Source of the DNA: Pollutibacter sp044353505
GTDB lineage: Bacteria > Bacteroidota > Bacteroidia > Chitinophagales > Chitinophagaceae
Length of the DNA stretch: 64,000 nucleotides
Reading direction: 5' to 3'
Assembly (NCBI GenBank): GCA_044353505.1
Contig: JBILBU010000001.1
Location: forward strand, 103,924 to 167,923
Shown: in pieces, positions 34,160-43,997 of the stretch
How positions within the stretch are numbered: position 1 is the first letter of the stretch
Layout: each line of letters begins with the position of its first letter
Translations under genes and position numbers: made by a program
The notes under the pieces: model-generated
The model's input: the letters and a program-made list of their open reading frames with translations, nothing else
Told to the model about the DNA's origin: nothing
Databases searched by the model: none

Positions 34160-36082
34160 CTACTTCAACTCAATAATTAGTCCGCCACTCCACCAACGAC
34201 CCGGCATGATGGATCCAAGAAGATCGGAGTAGCGAATATTCCCAAGATTCATAACCTGTACAAAAAGGCTAAGTCGCTCTTTATAGAATTTCTGCTCCAG
34301 CTTGGCGTTCATGAGAAAATAATTTTCGCTAATGCCAACGGAGAATGCACCTGGAGCTTGCTGAGCTCTTGTCTTATATAAAGAAGAAACCGAAATTGAG
34401 GTTTGCTTTCTACTCCATTGTAAAGATGTACTCCACATGAATTTTGCATGGGAAGAAAGATAAAAAGAAGGAGTTGTTCCATTGGGGGTTTCCGAATCCA
34501 GCCAAACCAACCCACTTGCCCACCTCACTCTATGTTGCTTGCCGAACTTATGGAGTCCAGACAAATCAACCTCAACACCTTGAGTGGTAACAGAAGAAAT
34601 ATTACTGGCCAATGCAAAACTGCCAGTTGGAGAAAGATTAATGGTGCGAGGCATATCTGCGTAGGCGGTTGGCGCCCAATCAATCAGATTGGTCTGGGTG
34701 CGTCTAAAGACAGTCGACTTCACCTCTACTGTAGATGATAACGAGGCATCAATCCCAAATTCTACATTCCAGGCCTTCTCGGATTTTAGATTCGGATTAC
34801 CAATACTTCCACCTGTAACCAATGTTTTGTTATAATTATTGAATCGTTCGGTAAAGTCCGCATCCCTAATACTTCTTCCTACACTTGACCTCACCGTTAA
34901 CCAAGATGGAGACCATGCAAAATTAAGTTGGGGAATCAATACCCACTTATAGCTCTGGTCCCAATCAGCCCTTAAGCTCTCGGATAACACAATTGAAGAA
35001 GGAAGTGAATGGGTAAATATTGAAAAGATACCGGTATGCAAGTGATTATGATTGCCACGATCATTGGATCGAATTCTCTTGCTGATTGACTGGATACCTG
35101 CAATCCAGGTACTATGATCACTCAGCTTATAGGTATTGTTAACTTGAAGACTGTAAGATTGTGTTTTGTTGTTGTTGGGAATTGACGAAGGCCTGAAATA
35201 ATAAGTATCCTCAAGTTGTTTAGCTCCTACCAAGATATCCAGTGTAGACTTTTCTTTTTTATTCGTTATCACAACTTGCTGCCAAGACGAATTCACTTTT
35301 TCATTTGCAGTATCGCTGATAAAAGTAGTATAAAAATTTTGGGCATTGAACGTGCGTCGATCAATTGCACCTCTCAGAAGAACAGACCATCCATGATCAA
35401 ATACCTTGCCGGCACTAAGCACAAGATTCTTGTTGTTGAAAAATCCGTTTGTTCCGCGAAGTGCAGTACCATCTGCTTTTTGCTGTTGATACCCTAGCGA
35501 CAAATAACTTTTTTTTCCCTGAAGACGCGCATGCATTGAGGTATTAAACATGCCAAGTTCGCCGGGTTGCACCTGAGCCTGAACAGAACTTCCCTGATCC
35601 ATGTACTTGCGCTGGAAGTTTTTTGTAATAATATGAATTACCCCACCAACAGCATCCGGACCAAACACTGCAGAGGCCGCACCTTTAAGAATTTCTATGC
35701 GATCAATCTCCCTTGGATGAATAGGGATATAACTATTGAAATGCCCTGTGAGTGGATCATTAAGCCGTGTACCATCAATGACAACCAGCACCTGCTGGAA
35801 TGTTCCCCCACGAATTACAATATCACTTTGTGCTCCTTGCGGACCTCTCTGCTGCACCTCAATACCTGGAATAAATTTCAACAGCTCATCAAGCGTGTTG
35901 GCTGGCATATTTCTAATATCCTCTTGTCTTATAATCGATATGTTACGGCCTGTCTCTCTTGACCTTTGAGCAGACAAATTTCCAGTAACAACAATTGGAT
36001 TCATATCTGTATCCTGGCCATAGGAGAAGATGCTCGTACTAATAAAAATAATACTTAGAAAAAATCTACTATTCAACTTCAT
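34160..36082 (-). CDS. TonB-dependent receptor (BtuB/colicin-I-receptor-like)
   Basis: The ATG at 36082 begins a signal peptide (MKLNSRFFLSIIFISTSIFSYGQ); an in-frame TTG six bases earlier is less likely. The 640-residue product has a TonB box region NPIVVTGN, the plug (NTLDELLKFIPGIEVQQRG, DIVIRGGTFQQVLVVIDGT, IDRIEILKGAASAVFGPDAVGGVIHIIT) and a beta-barrel ending FGNIRYSDLLGSIMPGR...GGLIIELK. It has no carboxypeptidase-like N-terminal domain and no SusD partner, so it is more like a small-ligand receptor (siderophore, corrinoid or heme) than a SusC glycan importer. No cobalamin riboswitch lies upstream. Substrate not assigned. Confidence 0.88.
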   Translation of the reverse strand: MKLNSRFFLSIIFISTSIFSYGQDTDMNPIVVTGNLSAQRSRETGRNISIIRQEDIRNMPANTLDELLKFIPGIEVQQRGPQGAQSDIVIRGGTFQQVLVVIDGTRLNDPLTGHFNSYIPIHPREIDRIEILKGAASAVFGPDAVGGVIHIITKNFQRKYMDQGSSVQAQVQPGELGMFNTSMHARLQGKKSYLSLGYQQQKADGTALRGTNGFFNNKNLVLSAGKVFDHGWSVLLRGAIDRRTFNAQNFYTTFISDTANEKVNSSWQQVVITNKKEKSTLDILVGAKQLEDTYYFRPSSIPNNNKTQSYSLQVNNTYKLSDHSTWIAGIQSISKRIRSNDRGNHNHLHTGIFSIFTHSLPSSIVLSESLRADWDQSYKWVLIPQLNFAWSPSWLTVRSSVGRSIRDADFTERFNNYNKTLVTGGSIGNPNLKSEKAWNVEFGIDASLSSTVEVKSTVFRRTQTNLIDWAPTAYADMPRTINLSPTGSFALASNISSVTTQGVEVDLSGLHKFGKQHRVRWASGLVWLDSETPNGTTPSFYLSSHAKFMWSTSLQWSRKQTSISVSSLYKTRAQQAPGAFSVGISENYFLMNAKLEQKFYKERLSLFVQVMNLGNIRYSDLLGSIMPGRWWSGGLIIELK

Positions 36083-36181
36083 GGACAATCCTACTTTAAT
36101 AATTATTTCCCCTTTGATATGGGTGCGTAAAAGTAGGCCATCAGATTCAAAAATTAATCTATATGAACAATAAAAGGATCT

Positions 36182-37687
36182 CTAGGATAGAATATCCCTG
36201 ACTACTTTTCCTTCAACATCCGTAAGTCTAAATCGTCTGCCTTGAAATCTATACGTAAACCGCTCATGGTCTATGCCCATCAAATGCAAAAGCGTAGCTT
36301 GAAAGTCATGCACGTGCACAGGATCTTTGACGATATTATAACTAAAATCATCCGTCTCTCCATAACTAAACCCTCCTTTCACTCCTGCTCCTGCCATCCA
36401 CATCGAGAAACATCTAGGGTGATGATCTCTTCCATAATTATCTTTTTCAAATTTTCCTTGGGAATATACTGTGCGTCCAAACTCACCACCCCATATCACC
36501 AAGGTATCATCTAGCATGCCCCTGCGTTTCAAATCTTTAATCAACGCTGCAGTTGCCTGATCAGTAGCCTTACATTGCCCGGCAATACCGCCTGGCAAAT
36601 CACCATGCTGATCCCAACCCTGATGATAGAGCTGAACGAACTTAACATCTTTTTCCAATAGCTTTCTTGCAAGTATACAATTGGCGGCATAGGTACCTGA
36701 ATCCCTACTGCCAGGTCCATACATATCAAATACCTCATCAGTCTCTTTTGAAACATCCATCACGTCAGGAACGGAGGTCTGCATCTTGAAAGCCATTTCG
36801 TACTGTGCAATTCTTGCATCAACTTCAGGATCACCATAGGTGCTGTTCTGCATCTCATTCAAGTTCGTCAGGTAGTCTAGCATTTCCTTTCGATCACTGC
36901 CCTCATAGCCTTCAGGATTATTCAAGAAAAGCACAGGGTCTTTACCAGACCTAAATTGAACTCCTTGATATTTTGATGGAAGAAAACCATTACCCCACAA
37001 CCTAGAATACAAAGGCTGATCTCTTGAAGCATCTTTAGAAATGAGCACAATGAATGTTGGAAGATTATTATTCTCTGCCCCAAGTCCATAACTTATCCAA
37101 GATCCAATTGAAGGCCTGCCTGGCAACTGATTTCCAGTTTGAAAAAATGTTAGCGCAGGGTCATGATTAATGGCCTCAGAGTGAATGGTCTTAATGATAC
37201 AAAGATCGTCTACCACCTCTGCAGTATGTGGCAACAACTCACTTACCCAAGTTTGGCTCTTCCCATGTTGGTTAAATTTAAACACAGAAGGAACGATAGG
37301 CAGTGTAGCTTGATTTGCACTCATTCCTGTTAACCGCTGACCCTGTCTTACAGAGTCGGGCAGGGATTGCCCATACATATCGTACAACTTTGGCTTATAG
37401 TCAAATGTTTCCAATTGTGACGGACCACCACTCATGCACAAATACAATACCCGCTTTGCTCTTGGTGCAATGTGTGGGAGAGCCCTTAAAATATCCTGCT
37501 CAATATTAGCGGCGCTGATACCCGCTACCGGTGCTTCACCCTGACTTTTCCCAAATAGCGAACCAACGGCAACTGCACCTAAACCCAAAGAGGTCTTGGT
37601 AAGAAACCTTCTTCTATCCCATTGCTTATTGAGTTGATTAAACTCTCTGGTATGCAAACGAAATTCATTATGGTGATGTTGAGACAT
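36182..37687 (-). CDS. Tat-exported DUF1501 (sulfatase-like) protein
   Basis: This 501-residue protein has a clear twin-arginine signal (WDRRRFLTKTSLGLGAVAVG). The family hallmarks follow: VLYLCMSGGPSQLETFDYKP, HDPALTFFQTGNQLPGRPSIGSWISYGLG, FVQLYHQGWDQHGDLPGGI and DTLVIWGGEFGRTVYSQG, then GRDHHPRCFSMWMAGAGVKGG. DUF1501 proteins have an alkaline-phosphatase/sulfatase fold and are nearly always encoded beside PSD1 cytochromes, as here (the PSD1 gene ends 4 bp upstream). Abundant in Planctomycetes and Verrucomicrobia; the role is thought to be hydrolytic or oxidative in glycan breakdown but is unproven. Confidence 0.92.
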   Translation of the reverse strand: MSQHHHNEFRLHTREFNQLNKQWDRRRFLTKTSLGLGAVAVGSLFGKSQGEAPVAGISAANIEQDILRALPHIAPRAKRVLYLCMSGGPSQLETFDYKPKLYDMYGQSLPDSVRQGQRLTGMSANQATLPIVPSVFKFNQHGKSQTWVSELLPHTAEVVDDLCIIKTIHSEAINHDPALTFFQTGNQLPGRPSIGSWISYGLGAENNNLPTFIVLISKDASRDQPLYSRLWGNGFLPSKYQGVQFRSGKDPVLFLNNPEGYEGSDRKEMLDYLTNLNEMQNSTYGDPEVDARIAQYEMAFKMQTSVPDVMDVSKETDEVFDMYGPGSRDSGTYAANCILARKLLEKDVKFVQLYHQGWDQHGDLPGGIAGQCKATDQATAALIKDLKRRGMLDDTLVIWGGEFGRTVYSQGKFEKDNYGRDHHPRCFSMWMAGAGVKGGFSYGETDDFSYNIVKDPVHVHDFQATLLHLMGIDHERFTYRFQGRRFRLTDVEGKVVRDILS

Positions 37688-37691
37688 GGTT

Positions 37692-40600
37692 TTATCGTTT
37701 TGTCAGACAGGCATCTGAGTTAAGAATCGTGTTGGCAACTACAGTATTTGCAGCAAGCGTTGCAGGGGGTATGGTATTGTCTGCGATGTATTGTCCAGAT
37801 GACAACCAGCCCTTTACCCTAAATGGATATTTTTCAAACGTATTGTATTGCGACTTCTGTAATTTAATCAGCAGATCAACTTCTGGATTGGTAGGCTTTC
37901 TTCCAGTCAGTTTTCTATACGATTTTATAATCCCAGCCCTAAGGTCTTTTTCCTTTGAGATTTGCTCACCAAGAACCCGCGATGCTTCTACGAAAGTTGG
38001 ATCATTTAAAGTAACCAGTGCTTGAAGTGGCGTATTGGTTTGTTGTCTTCGAACAACACAATAACTTCTTGAGGTTGCATCAAAGGTTGATAGGGTAGGA
38101 TTAGGAACTGATCTTTTTACAACAACATACAAACTGCGTTTATATACTGCGCTCCCTGTATCAGCCGTATAAGATGTATTGTTGATTTCCCATAACCCTT
38201 CGGGTTGATAGGGCTTAACACTTTTACCACCCACTTCCGAATTAATCAATCCACTTGCTTTTAATGCATTGTCACGAATCATTTCTGCCGTCATACGAAC
38301 TGCAGGAGCGTGCGACAATAGTCTATTCTCAGGATCTTTCGCAACCGCCTCTGCGGTGGCACGAGATTCTTGTCGGTAAGTAGCTGAACTAACCATCAGT
38401 CTAACAAGATCTTTGACGTTCCAATTCGAATCCATAAAACGAACAGAAAGCCAATCAAGCAGTGCTTGATTGCTAGGGCCTTCGCCTTGACTACCAAAAT
38501 CTTCTGTGGTTTTCACGATGCCTATTCCAAAAAAGTTTTGCCATATTCTATTAACAGCAACCCTTGCAGTTAGTGGATTGCTTGGATGCGTCAACCACTT
38601 TGCTAAACCAAGCCTATTTTTGGGAAGTTCTTTAGGGAATGGAAAAATTGACTGAGGTGTCGTTGGAAAAACCTCCTCTCCGAAAGTATCATATCGACCC
38701 CTAATAAGCACACGGGTCTTTTTGGGTTTTTTCATTTCCTGCATCACACTGATCTCCTTTATCGGATCTGTTGAGTCGGAAAGCATGGCGCGAACTTTCT
38801 TCAAAGCTTCTTTTTCAACCATTACGGTTTTACTCACTGCACCTAGATAATATGAGCTCAACAATTCACGATCGGCAGGAGTTAAATCAGTTGGCTTTTT
38901 GTTGGCTACCATGGCCCATGAATTTTTACCGGAAAGCAACCCAACTTCAAAGGGAGTCAATTCGCGATTATAGACAACTACATCATCAACTGATGCTCCT
39001 TTTAGTCCAGCACCTCTTGCCCATGCACCTATTTGCAAACCAGGCTCACCGTTCATTCCATGGTCGTGGCTATTGATATTGAAAAGTATATCTTTTAGCA
39101 GCTGGTCCATCACGATTTCAGACCTCACTTCAGTTCCATCCATAAATAGTTTCATGCCAGAGGCTTTCGCAGAACCATCATATGTCATGGCCAATTGTAT
39201 CCATTGATCCCTTGGCACAGTATCAATTGATAATTTCGTAATTGCATTGGATGGTGCAGTATGGGTTATGCTCAACTCCAGTTTATTATCCTTGGTGAGG
39301 AGCAGATGATATCCGCGGAAGTTGTACAGTCTCTCTACTAGAGACTTGTGAAAAATCACACCCTCTTTCAGTGATGCGGGAATATTTACTTTAATGCCTA
39401 TGCTGAATGGTTCAGATTTCCTGAAAACACCAATTTTTTGAAGATCAATCCAGGTGTCGCCATCCAATTTCACTGCTTTGTCGGCAGTCGCATTCACAAA
39501 TGTTGGAAGTGCTTTTACAACACCATAATCTTGTTTCAATATGGCCCGCTGATTGTCAATTTTATTTTTCATTGACCCCCTTTCGAAATCAAACTGACCT
39601 TGAAGACCAGCTGAAGAAATAGATTGTCTTGCCAATGTCTTGTATGATCCGGCATTGATCCATTCGGTTACTTCTGCATCAACACCAGATATCACAGCAG
39701 CTACTTTCTTTTCCTGTTCAGCAACAGCAGCCTGTATGAATTTTATTGTCTTCTCTTGCGCTTCAGTAGGCAATTGCAAAGCAGGTGTTGGTGTAGCATC
39801 ATCCCATGAAATTTGTCCAGCCTCTTTTACATTATTGAAAAAACTATATAGACTGTAATATTCTTTTTGTGAAAATGGATCATACTTGTGATCATGACAG
39901 CGAGAGCACTCAACAGAAGATGCGAGAAATGCCTGACCAAATGTATTCGTTCTATCGATTACATATTCAGTCTGAAACTCTTCCTCAATAATCCCTCCCT
40001 CCATATTCTGCTGATGGTTTCTATTGAATGCGGTGGCTATAATCATTTCTTTGCTTGGCTTTGGAAACATATCGCCTGCAATTTGCCATTCAATAAATGT
40101 ACTGTATGGAAGATTCTTATTGAATGCAGCGATTACCCAATCTCTGTAAGGCGACATATCCCTCAGCCGATCAACGGTGTATCCATAAGAATCTGCAAAG
40201 CGTGCAAGATCAAGCCACTCAACTGCCATTTTCTCGCCAAAGTGAGGGGAAGCAAGCAAACGCTCAACTTGCTTTTCATATGCACCTTCAGTGTTATCTT
40301 TTAAGAAATTATCGATCTCAGAAATTGTTGGAGGAAGCCCAGTGAGATCAAGAGACAACCTTCTAAGCAACATCTCTTTGTCCGCCTGCTTTGAAAGTGT
40401 AAATCCTTCTCTCTCTAGTTTGCTCAAAATGAAATTATCGATTGGGTTAATCACCTTCTCTTCATTGTTCACCTTTGGTGGCTTTACCTTTTGAGGCGAT
40501 GTATATGCCCAATGTGGCTTGTACTCCGCGCCATCTTGAACCCACTTTACAAGTATTGCTTTTTCTTTAGCAGAGAGCGAGAGATGAGACTCAGGAGTAG

Positions 40601-40934
40601 GCATCATGAATTCAGGATCCTCAGAAAGAATTCGATGGAATACCTCGCTTTTTTCCAGATTGCCTGGGTTGATGGCAAACTTGCCTTTGTTCTCCGGAAG
40701 TTCAGCAAATGCAAATGATGCAATATCCAAGCGTAACCCTGCCTTCTGTTTGTTTTTATCAGGACCATGGCAAGCAAAACACTTGTCAGAAAGTATGGGC
40801 TTCACATCCACATTATAATCGATCTCGTCGGGCAATTCTTTATAGGCAACGGCAACATCATCAGGCAATGATGGTGTGCATGAATATAAAAGGGATAAAA
40901 AAAACAAGAAATATAAAACCCTGGTGTTAGGCAT
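37692..40934 (-). CDS. PSD1-type lipoprotein cytochrome with DUF1549, LamG and DUF1553 domains
   Basis: This 1080-residue lipoprotein (LLYSC, Cys19) has a PSC1-type heme domain with CFACH (Cys52, Cys55, His56). DUF1549 covers about 150-370 (PIDNFILSKLEREGFTLS, LDLTGLPPT, KMAVEWLDLARFADSYGY, RCHDHKYDPFSQKEYY). A concanavalin/LamG-like insert spans about 430-660 (WIDLQKIGVFRKSEPFSIGI, GMNGEPGLQIGAW). DUF1553 covers about 760-1040 (NPLTARVAVNRIWQNFFGIG, SSATYRQESRATAEA, TPLQALVTLNDPTFVEASR). It is the usual partner of the DUF1501 gene 4 bp downstream. The pair probably couples periplasmic redox chemistry to degradation of a bound polymer, but the reaction is unknown. Confidence 0.93.
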   Translation of the reverse strand: MPNTRVLYFLFFLSLLYSCTPSLPDDVAVAYKELPDEIDYNVDVKPILSDKCFACHGPDKNKQKAGLRLDIASFAFAELPENKGKFAINPGNLEKSEVFHRILSEDPEFMMPTPESHLSLSAKEKAILVKWVQDGAEYKPHWAYTSPQKVKPPKVNNEEKVINPIDNFILSKLEREGFTLSKQADKEMLLRRLSLDLTGLPPTISEIDNFLKDNTEGAYEKQVERLLASPHFGEKMAVEWLDLARFADSYGYTVDRLRDMSPYRDWVIAAFNKNLPYSTFIEWQIAGDMFPKPSKEMIIATAFNRNHQQNMEGGIIEEEFQTEYVIDRTNTFGQAFLASSVECSRCHDHKYDPFSQKEYYSLYSFFNNVKEAGQISWDDATPTPALQLPTEAQEKTIKFIQAAVAEQEKKVAAVISGVDAEVTEWINAGSYKTLARQSISSAGLQGQFDFERGSMKNKIDNQRAILKQDYGVVKALPTFVNATADKAVKLDGDTWIDLQKIGVFRKSEPFSIGIKVNIPASLKEGVIFHKSLVERLYNFRGYHLLLTKDNKLELSITHTAPSNAITKLSIDTVPRDQWIQLAMTYDGSAKASGMKLFMDGTEVRSEIVMDQLLKDILFNINSHDHGMNGEPGLQIGAWARGAGLKGASVDDVVVYNRELTPFEVGLLSGKNSWAMVANKKPTDLTPADRELLSSYYLGAVSKTVMVEKEALKKVRAMLSDSTDPIKEISVMQEMKKPKKTRVLIRGRYDTFGEEVFPTTPQSIFPFPKELPKNRLGLAKWLTHPSNPLTARVAVNRIWQNFFGIGIVKTTEDFGSQGEGPSNQALLDWLSVRFMDSNWNVKDLVRLMVSSATYRQESRATAEAVAKDPENRLLSHAPAVRMTAEMIRDNALKASGLINSEVGGKSVKPYQPEGLWEINNTSYTADTGSAVYKRSLYVVVKRSVPNPTLSTFDATSRSYCVVRRQQTNTPLQALVTLNDPTFVEASRVLGEQISKEKDLRAGIIKSYRKLTGRKPTNPEVDLLIKLQKSQYNTFEKYPFRVKGWLSSGQYIADNTIPPATLAANTVVANTILNSDACLTKR

Positions 40935-41122
40935 CGTTTATAGTATTGAATTCAGTTAATAAATTTACTCATTAAACTGATAAGATGTAATGCTAAACTT
41001 TCAATTAATGAGGTTATTTTTCCTGTAATGTGCAAATACAGATAAAGGAGAAATTACCCTGCCAGATTGAGAGGTGATCTCTAAAAAAACTACCAACAGC
41101 TGCAGAAGCAATAAAAAGTGTA

Positions 41123-43141
41123 CTAGTTATTAACTAAAAAATGGAATATCCTGCATGCATTGCCCTTACTATTGGTGTTTCTATCTGAAGAAATTCTAAT
41201 TACCACACGATGGTCTTTGGGCTTAAGTTCGGCTTCCAACATCAGATACCATGGGAGATGAAGCCCCCCGCTCCATGGGGTTAAGAGATCAATTTTCTTA
41301 AAAGGTTTCCCGTCAATGCTATACTCCGCCATCCCAGCGTCAGGACCAGAGGCGATACACAATCCTATGGCGGTTCCGGTAAAATTCAGTGACATTTCGG
41401 CTCCTGGCTCTGTAGCCACAAGTGCCGGGATATTCACATACTGTGTCCTTGTTCCTGCCCCATCAGTTGGCACCCAGTTTTCAACCAGACTCCAACCTTT
41501 TCGAAGAACAGCATGCTGAATGGGAAAATAGTTCCCAGAAGAATAACTAAACCTATCAATGGGTTTGTTTAAGCTATGTGGCTTAATGGCTTTTTCTGAT
41601 TCAACAACATCGTATGACTTATCAAGAAACCAGTTGATAGAGCGCGCATATACTTCATGTCCAAATAATGAAGGATGTAGATCCTGAAAATCATCCTTCC
41701 AAGTAAATTCACCAGCAGCAATCCGATCGCGAACCTCTTTGGCAAGGTTAATGCTATTGACTTGATATTGTTGAGCGACACGTTCATGATTCTGAATTAC
41801 TTCAGGTACGATTGCATTGCTATAATCTATTATCTTTTCAGGATCAACAAAATGCATCAGCACAATATCCATATATGGATTGCTCCTCAATGCATGCATA
41901 ACTATTCCCTCCATTCCCCTGATCTGTGCAATGCCATTGAAATTATTGGTAAAGTCATTTACAGCAGCCTCTTCAAAAAACAAATCAATGTTACCCTTAG
42001 AAAGTACGTCCTGCTGTAATCTAAATGCTCCAGGGGTGCTACCTGTAGAGCTAATGCCAGCATTGATAAATTCAAATTTGGTATCTGGGAATCTTTCAAC
42101 CAGATAGCTGCAGACTTTTTCTCTCCAGCCACTTCCTTCAGTAATAGAGCCCCCCATAAATGCAACGCGACCAACTTTTTCATTTGTAAATTTGATATAG
42201 CTGTTTCTAAGATCAGTCCTCACCTGATGAAAAACTGAAGGGTTAATAACCTTCTTAACTGGATAGGAGTTGGTAAGAATAAAATCTGCAATCCTTTCCG
42301 GATTTTCAATAACAAAATGATGGCCCTCCAGATTTTGATCACCTTTGGTCATTGGATAGACTGTAGCGATGCCGCCCAGCCTGATGTAATTATTCACCAA
42401 CAGAAAAGTATTCTCTTCGTTAGGTACAATCAAATCATTTAGTCCAACAGCATGAAGAATAGGCACCTTCGCAGCAGCTAATCCCTCGAGGTTATCAATA
42501 GGATTATTTTTATAAGCAAGTGCATCAGATTCACTCAGTGCATAATTGGTCAGCACGCCTTTCCAATCAGAGGGAGAACCCTTGCCAACACCTTTACCGC
42601 CAGGCCAACTTTTAAAATCGCACACCGGAGCCTCTGCATAGATGCAGGACACCTTAAGTGGATTTCGCTTTGCCCAGTTGTAGATGTATAAACCTCCTCT
42701 GCTAACCCCCTCTAAGGCAACATGCTGTGCAAGTCCACGCTGACCAACCATCTGATCATAAAAGGCATCCCAAATCTGCATGGCTGCAGGTGAGCCAAAC
42801 ATGTCGTTGGTGTTGATATAGACAATATGAAATCCTCGTGAGAGCAGAATTGAGTCTACATCAGTATGCCAATCAGGAAAATGTGCACGCCACACCCAGG
42901 GGTTTCCACTGATCGTAACCTTGGGCTTAACAACCCAAGCAGCACGGTCCTTAAACGTAAAATGTTCCCGCTCAAATCCATGCCACATATCAATACGAAG
43001 ATCGTTCCCTGAAACAGATTGAGCATTTGATGTATTTAAACATGGCTGAATAAACATGAACATCAAGAGGATTAAAGGAAATGATGCGTTACTGATCTTT
43101 TTAGATGGGGCGCAAAATATCTTTTTAAATGAACTATGCAT
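41123..43141 (-). CDS. exported double esterase: alpha/beta hydrolase fused to SGNH/GDSL hydrolase
   Basis: This 672-residue protein has a late signal peptide (hydrophobic residues 21-38, cleavage near TSNAQS). The first half is an alpha/beta hydrolase: nucleophile elbow GVSRG (Ser147), GLNDLIVP (Asp236) and GHHF (His274/275). The second half is SGNH-type: block I GGSITEGSG (Ser332), AGISSTGSTPG, AAVNDF for the Asn block, and DLHPSLFGH for the Asp/His block. A C-terminal beta module of about 110 residues follows. Both nucleophile sets look intact. Such pairs remove acetyl or other acyl groups from plant polysaccharides. It is upstream of the PSD1 gene on the same strand but 188 bp away. Confidence 0.82.
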   Translation of the reverse strand: MHSSFKKIFCAPSKKISNASFPLILLMFMFIQPCLNTSNAQSVSGNDLRIDMWHGFEREHFTFKDRAAWVVKPKVTISGNPWVWRAHFPDWHTDVDSILLSRGFHIVYINTNDMFGSPAAMQIWDAFYDQMVGQRGLAQHVALEGVSRGGLYIYNWAKRNPLKVSCIYAEAPVCDFKSWPGGKGVGKGSPSDWKGVLTNYALSESDALAYKNNPIDNLEGLAAAKVPILHAVGLNDLIVPNEENTFLLVNNYIRLGGIATVYPMTKGDQNLEGHHFVIENPERIADFILTNSYPVKKVINPSVFHQVRTDLRNSYIKFTNEKVGRVAFMGGSITEGSGWREKVCSYLVERFPDTKFEFINAGISSTGSTPGAFRLQQDVLSKGNIDLFFEEAAVNDFTNNFNGIAQIRGMEGIVMHALRSNPYMDIVLMHFVDPEKIIDYSNAIVPEVIQNHERVAQQYQVNSINLAKEVRDRIAAGEFTWKDDFQDLHPSLFGHEVYARSINWFLDKSYDVVESEKAIKPHSLNKPIDRFSYSSGNYFPIQHAVLRKGWSLVENWVPTDGAGTRTQYVNIPALVATEPGAEMSLNFTGTAIGLCIASGPDAGMAEYSIDGKPFKKIDLLTPWSGGLHLPWYLMLEAELKPKDHRVVIRISSDRNTNSKGNACRIFHFLVNN

Positions 43142-43339
43142 AAGTTGAATGAATTGATGAGAAAATAGTTGTACTGGACAGCCAGGCCACTATAAATGTA
43201 CTTAAAGCAAATTAATTGAAGAACTATAGCAGCGAATGATTTATATAGTTGGGGCAAAACCAATATCTCTTCAAAACCTCCTGAGCATTATTAATCAATT
43301 TGTCATAATTTGAAGTTCAATTTTTTAAATACTTCATAC

Positions 43340-43465
43340 ATGAAACATTTGATCACTTGCATCCTGTTTGTGGCATGCATATTTCAAGAAGCCTCTTCTC
43401 AACAAAGGTATGAACCCACATTCGAAAACGCCTCTGAACTTCCATCCTTCGCTTTTCGTCTATAA
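43340..43465 (+). pseudogene. short signal-peptide-bearing ORF, probably a truncated gene start
   Basis: This 41-codon ORF begins MKHLITCILFVACIFQEASSQQ, a good Sec signal, and stops after only about 20 more residues (YEPTFENASELPSF...). Genuine small secreted proteins exist, but here the 3' part overlaps the end of an opposite-strand adhesin fragment (43399-43806), and no stop-free continuation is present. The simplest reading is the 5' remnant of an exported gene joined to other DNA near 43400-43450. Confidence 0.4.
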
Positions 43466-43806
43466 TATGTTGTGACATTGACGAAACCCGGTACATAAAT
43501 AGTGCCTGTTACAGAAGGAATATCATTGAACACATTATTATCAGAACTCGATTGCCATTGGTAGGTAATTGCTTCCACTGCATTACTGGCCGTAGAAACA
43601 GATATGAGCGTAGAAGCCGGAGAACCAGCACACAACAATTGGTCTGAACCAATCTCGCCTGCATTTATCACTAATAAACTCCCTCCTTTGGGGCCCTCTG
43701 CTTGCACTGGATTCACTATACCACAAAGTGATAAAACAAGACATGCCAATATTGACCTTGTAAAACTGTCTACGAAACGATTGAATGCAACTGATACTGA
43801 AGGCAT
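43399..43806 (-). pseudogene. fragment of a PKD/Ig-like repeat adhesin
   Basis: The frame opens at TTG 43827, but ATG 43806 begins MPSVSVAFNRFVDSFTRSIL with a signal-like segment ending at NPVQA. The 135-residue product then has one Ig/PKD-like repeat, CAGSPASTLISVSTASNA, AITYQWQSSSDN and GTIYVPGFVNVTTYYRR, the pattern repeated many times in SprB-type gliding adhesins. It ends abruptly at GSYLC without a T9SS sorting domain. It is likely a decayed or rearranged remnant of a large cell-surface protein; a short functional protein is less likely. Confidence 0.55.
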
Positions 43807-43997
43807 GTTTATCTTGTTATTAAGCAAATATACTTATATGTTTAGGCTTCTTAAGAACGAATATTTGTTTGATTTATTTTGTTAATCACGATTTATTGAT
43901 TCGCCTTTCAAAGATAGATGAAGATATTTGGTGACATTAAGTAAACTAAAGCAATAACGACAAAAGGGAACAATCATCATTTTTACTTAATTTCAAA

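Noticed and set aside
36089..36181. Second cobalamin riboswitch before the second TonB receptor
   Set aside because: The gap is only about 90 bp and contains no B12 box or GGGAAG core, so the receptor's ligand cannot be called cobalamin.
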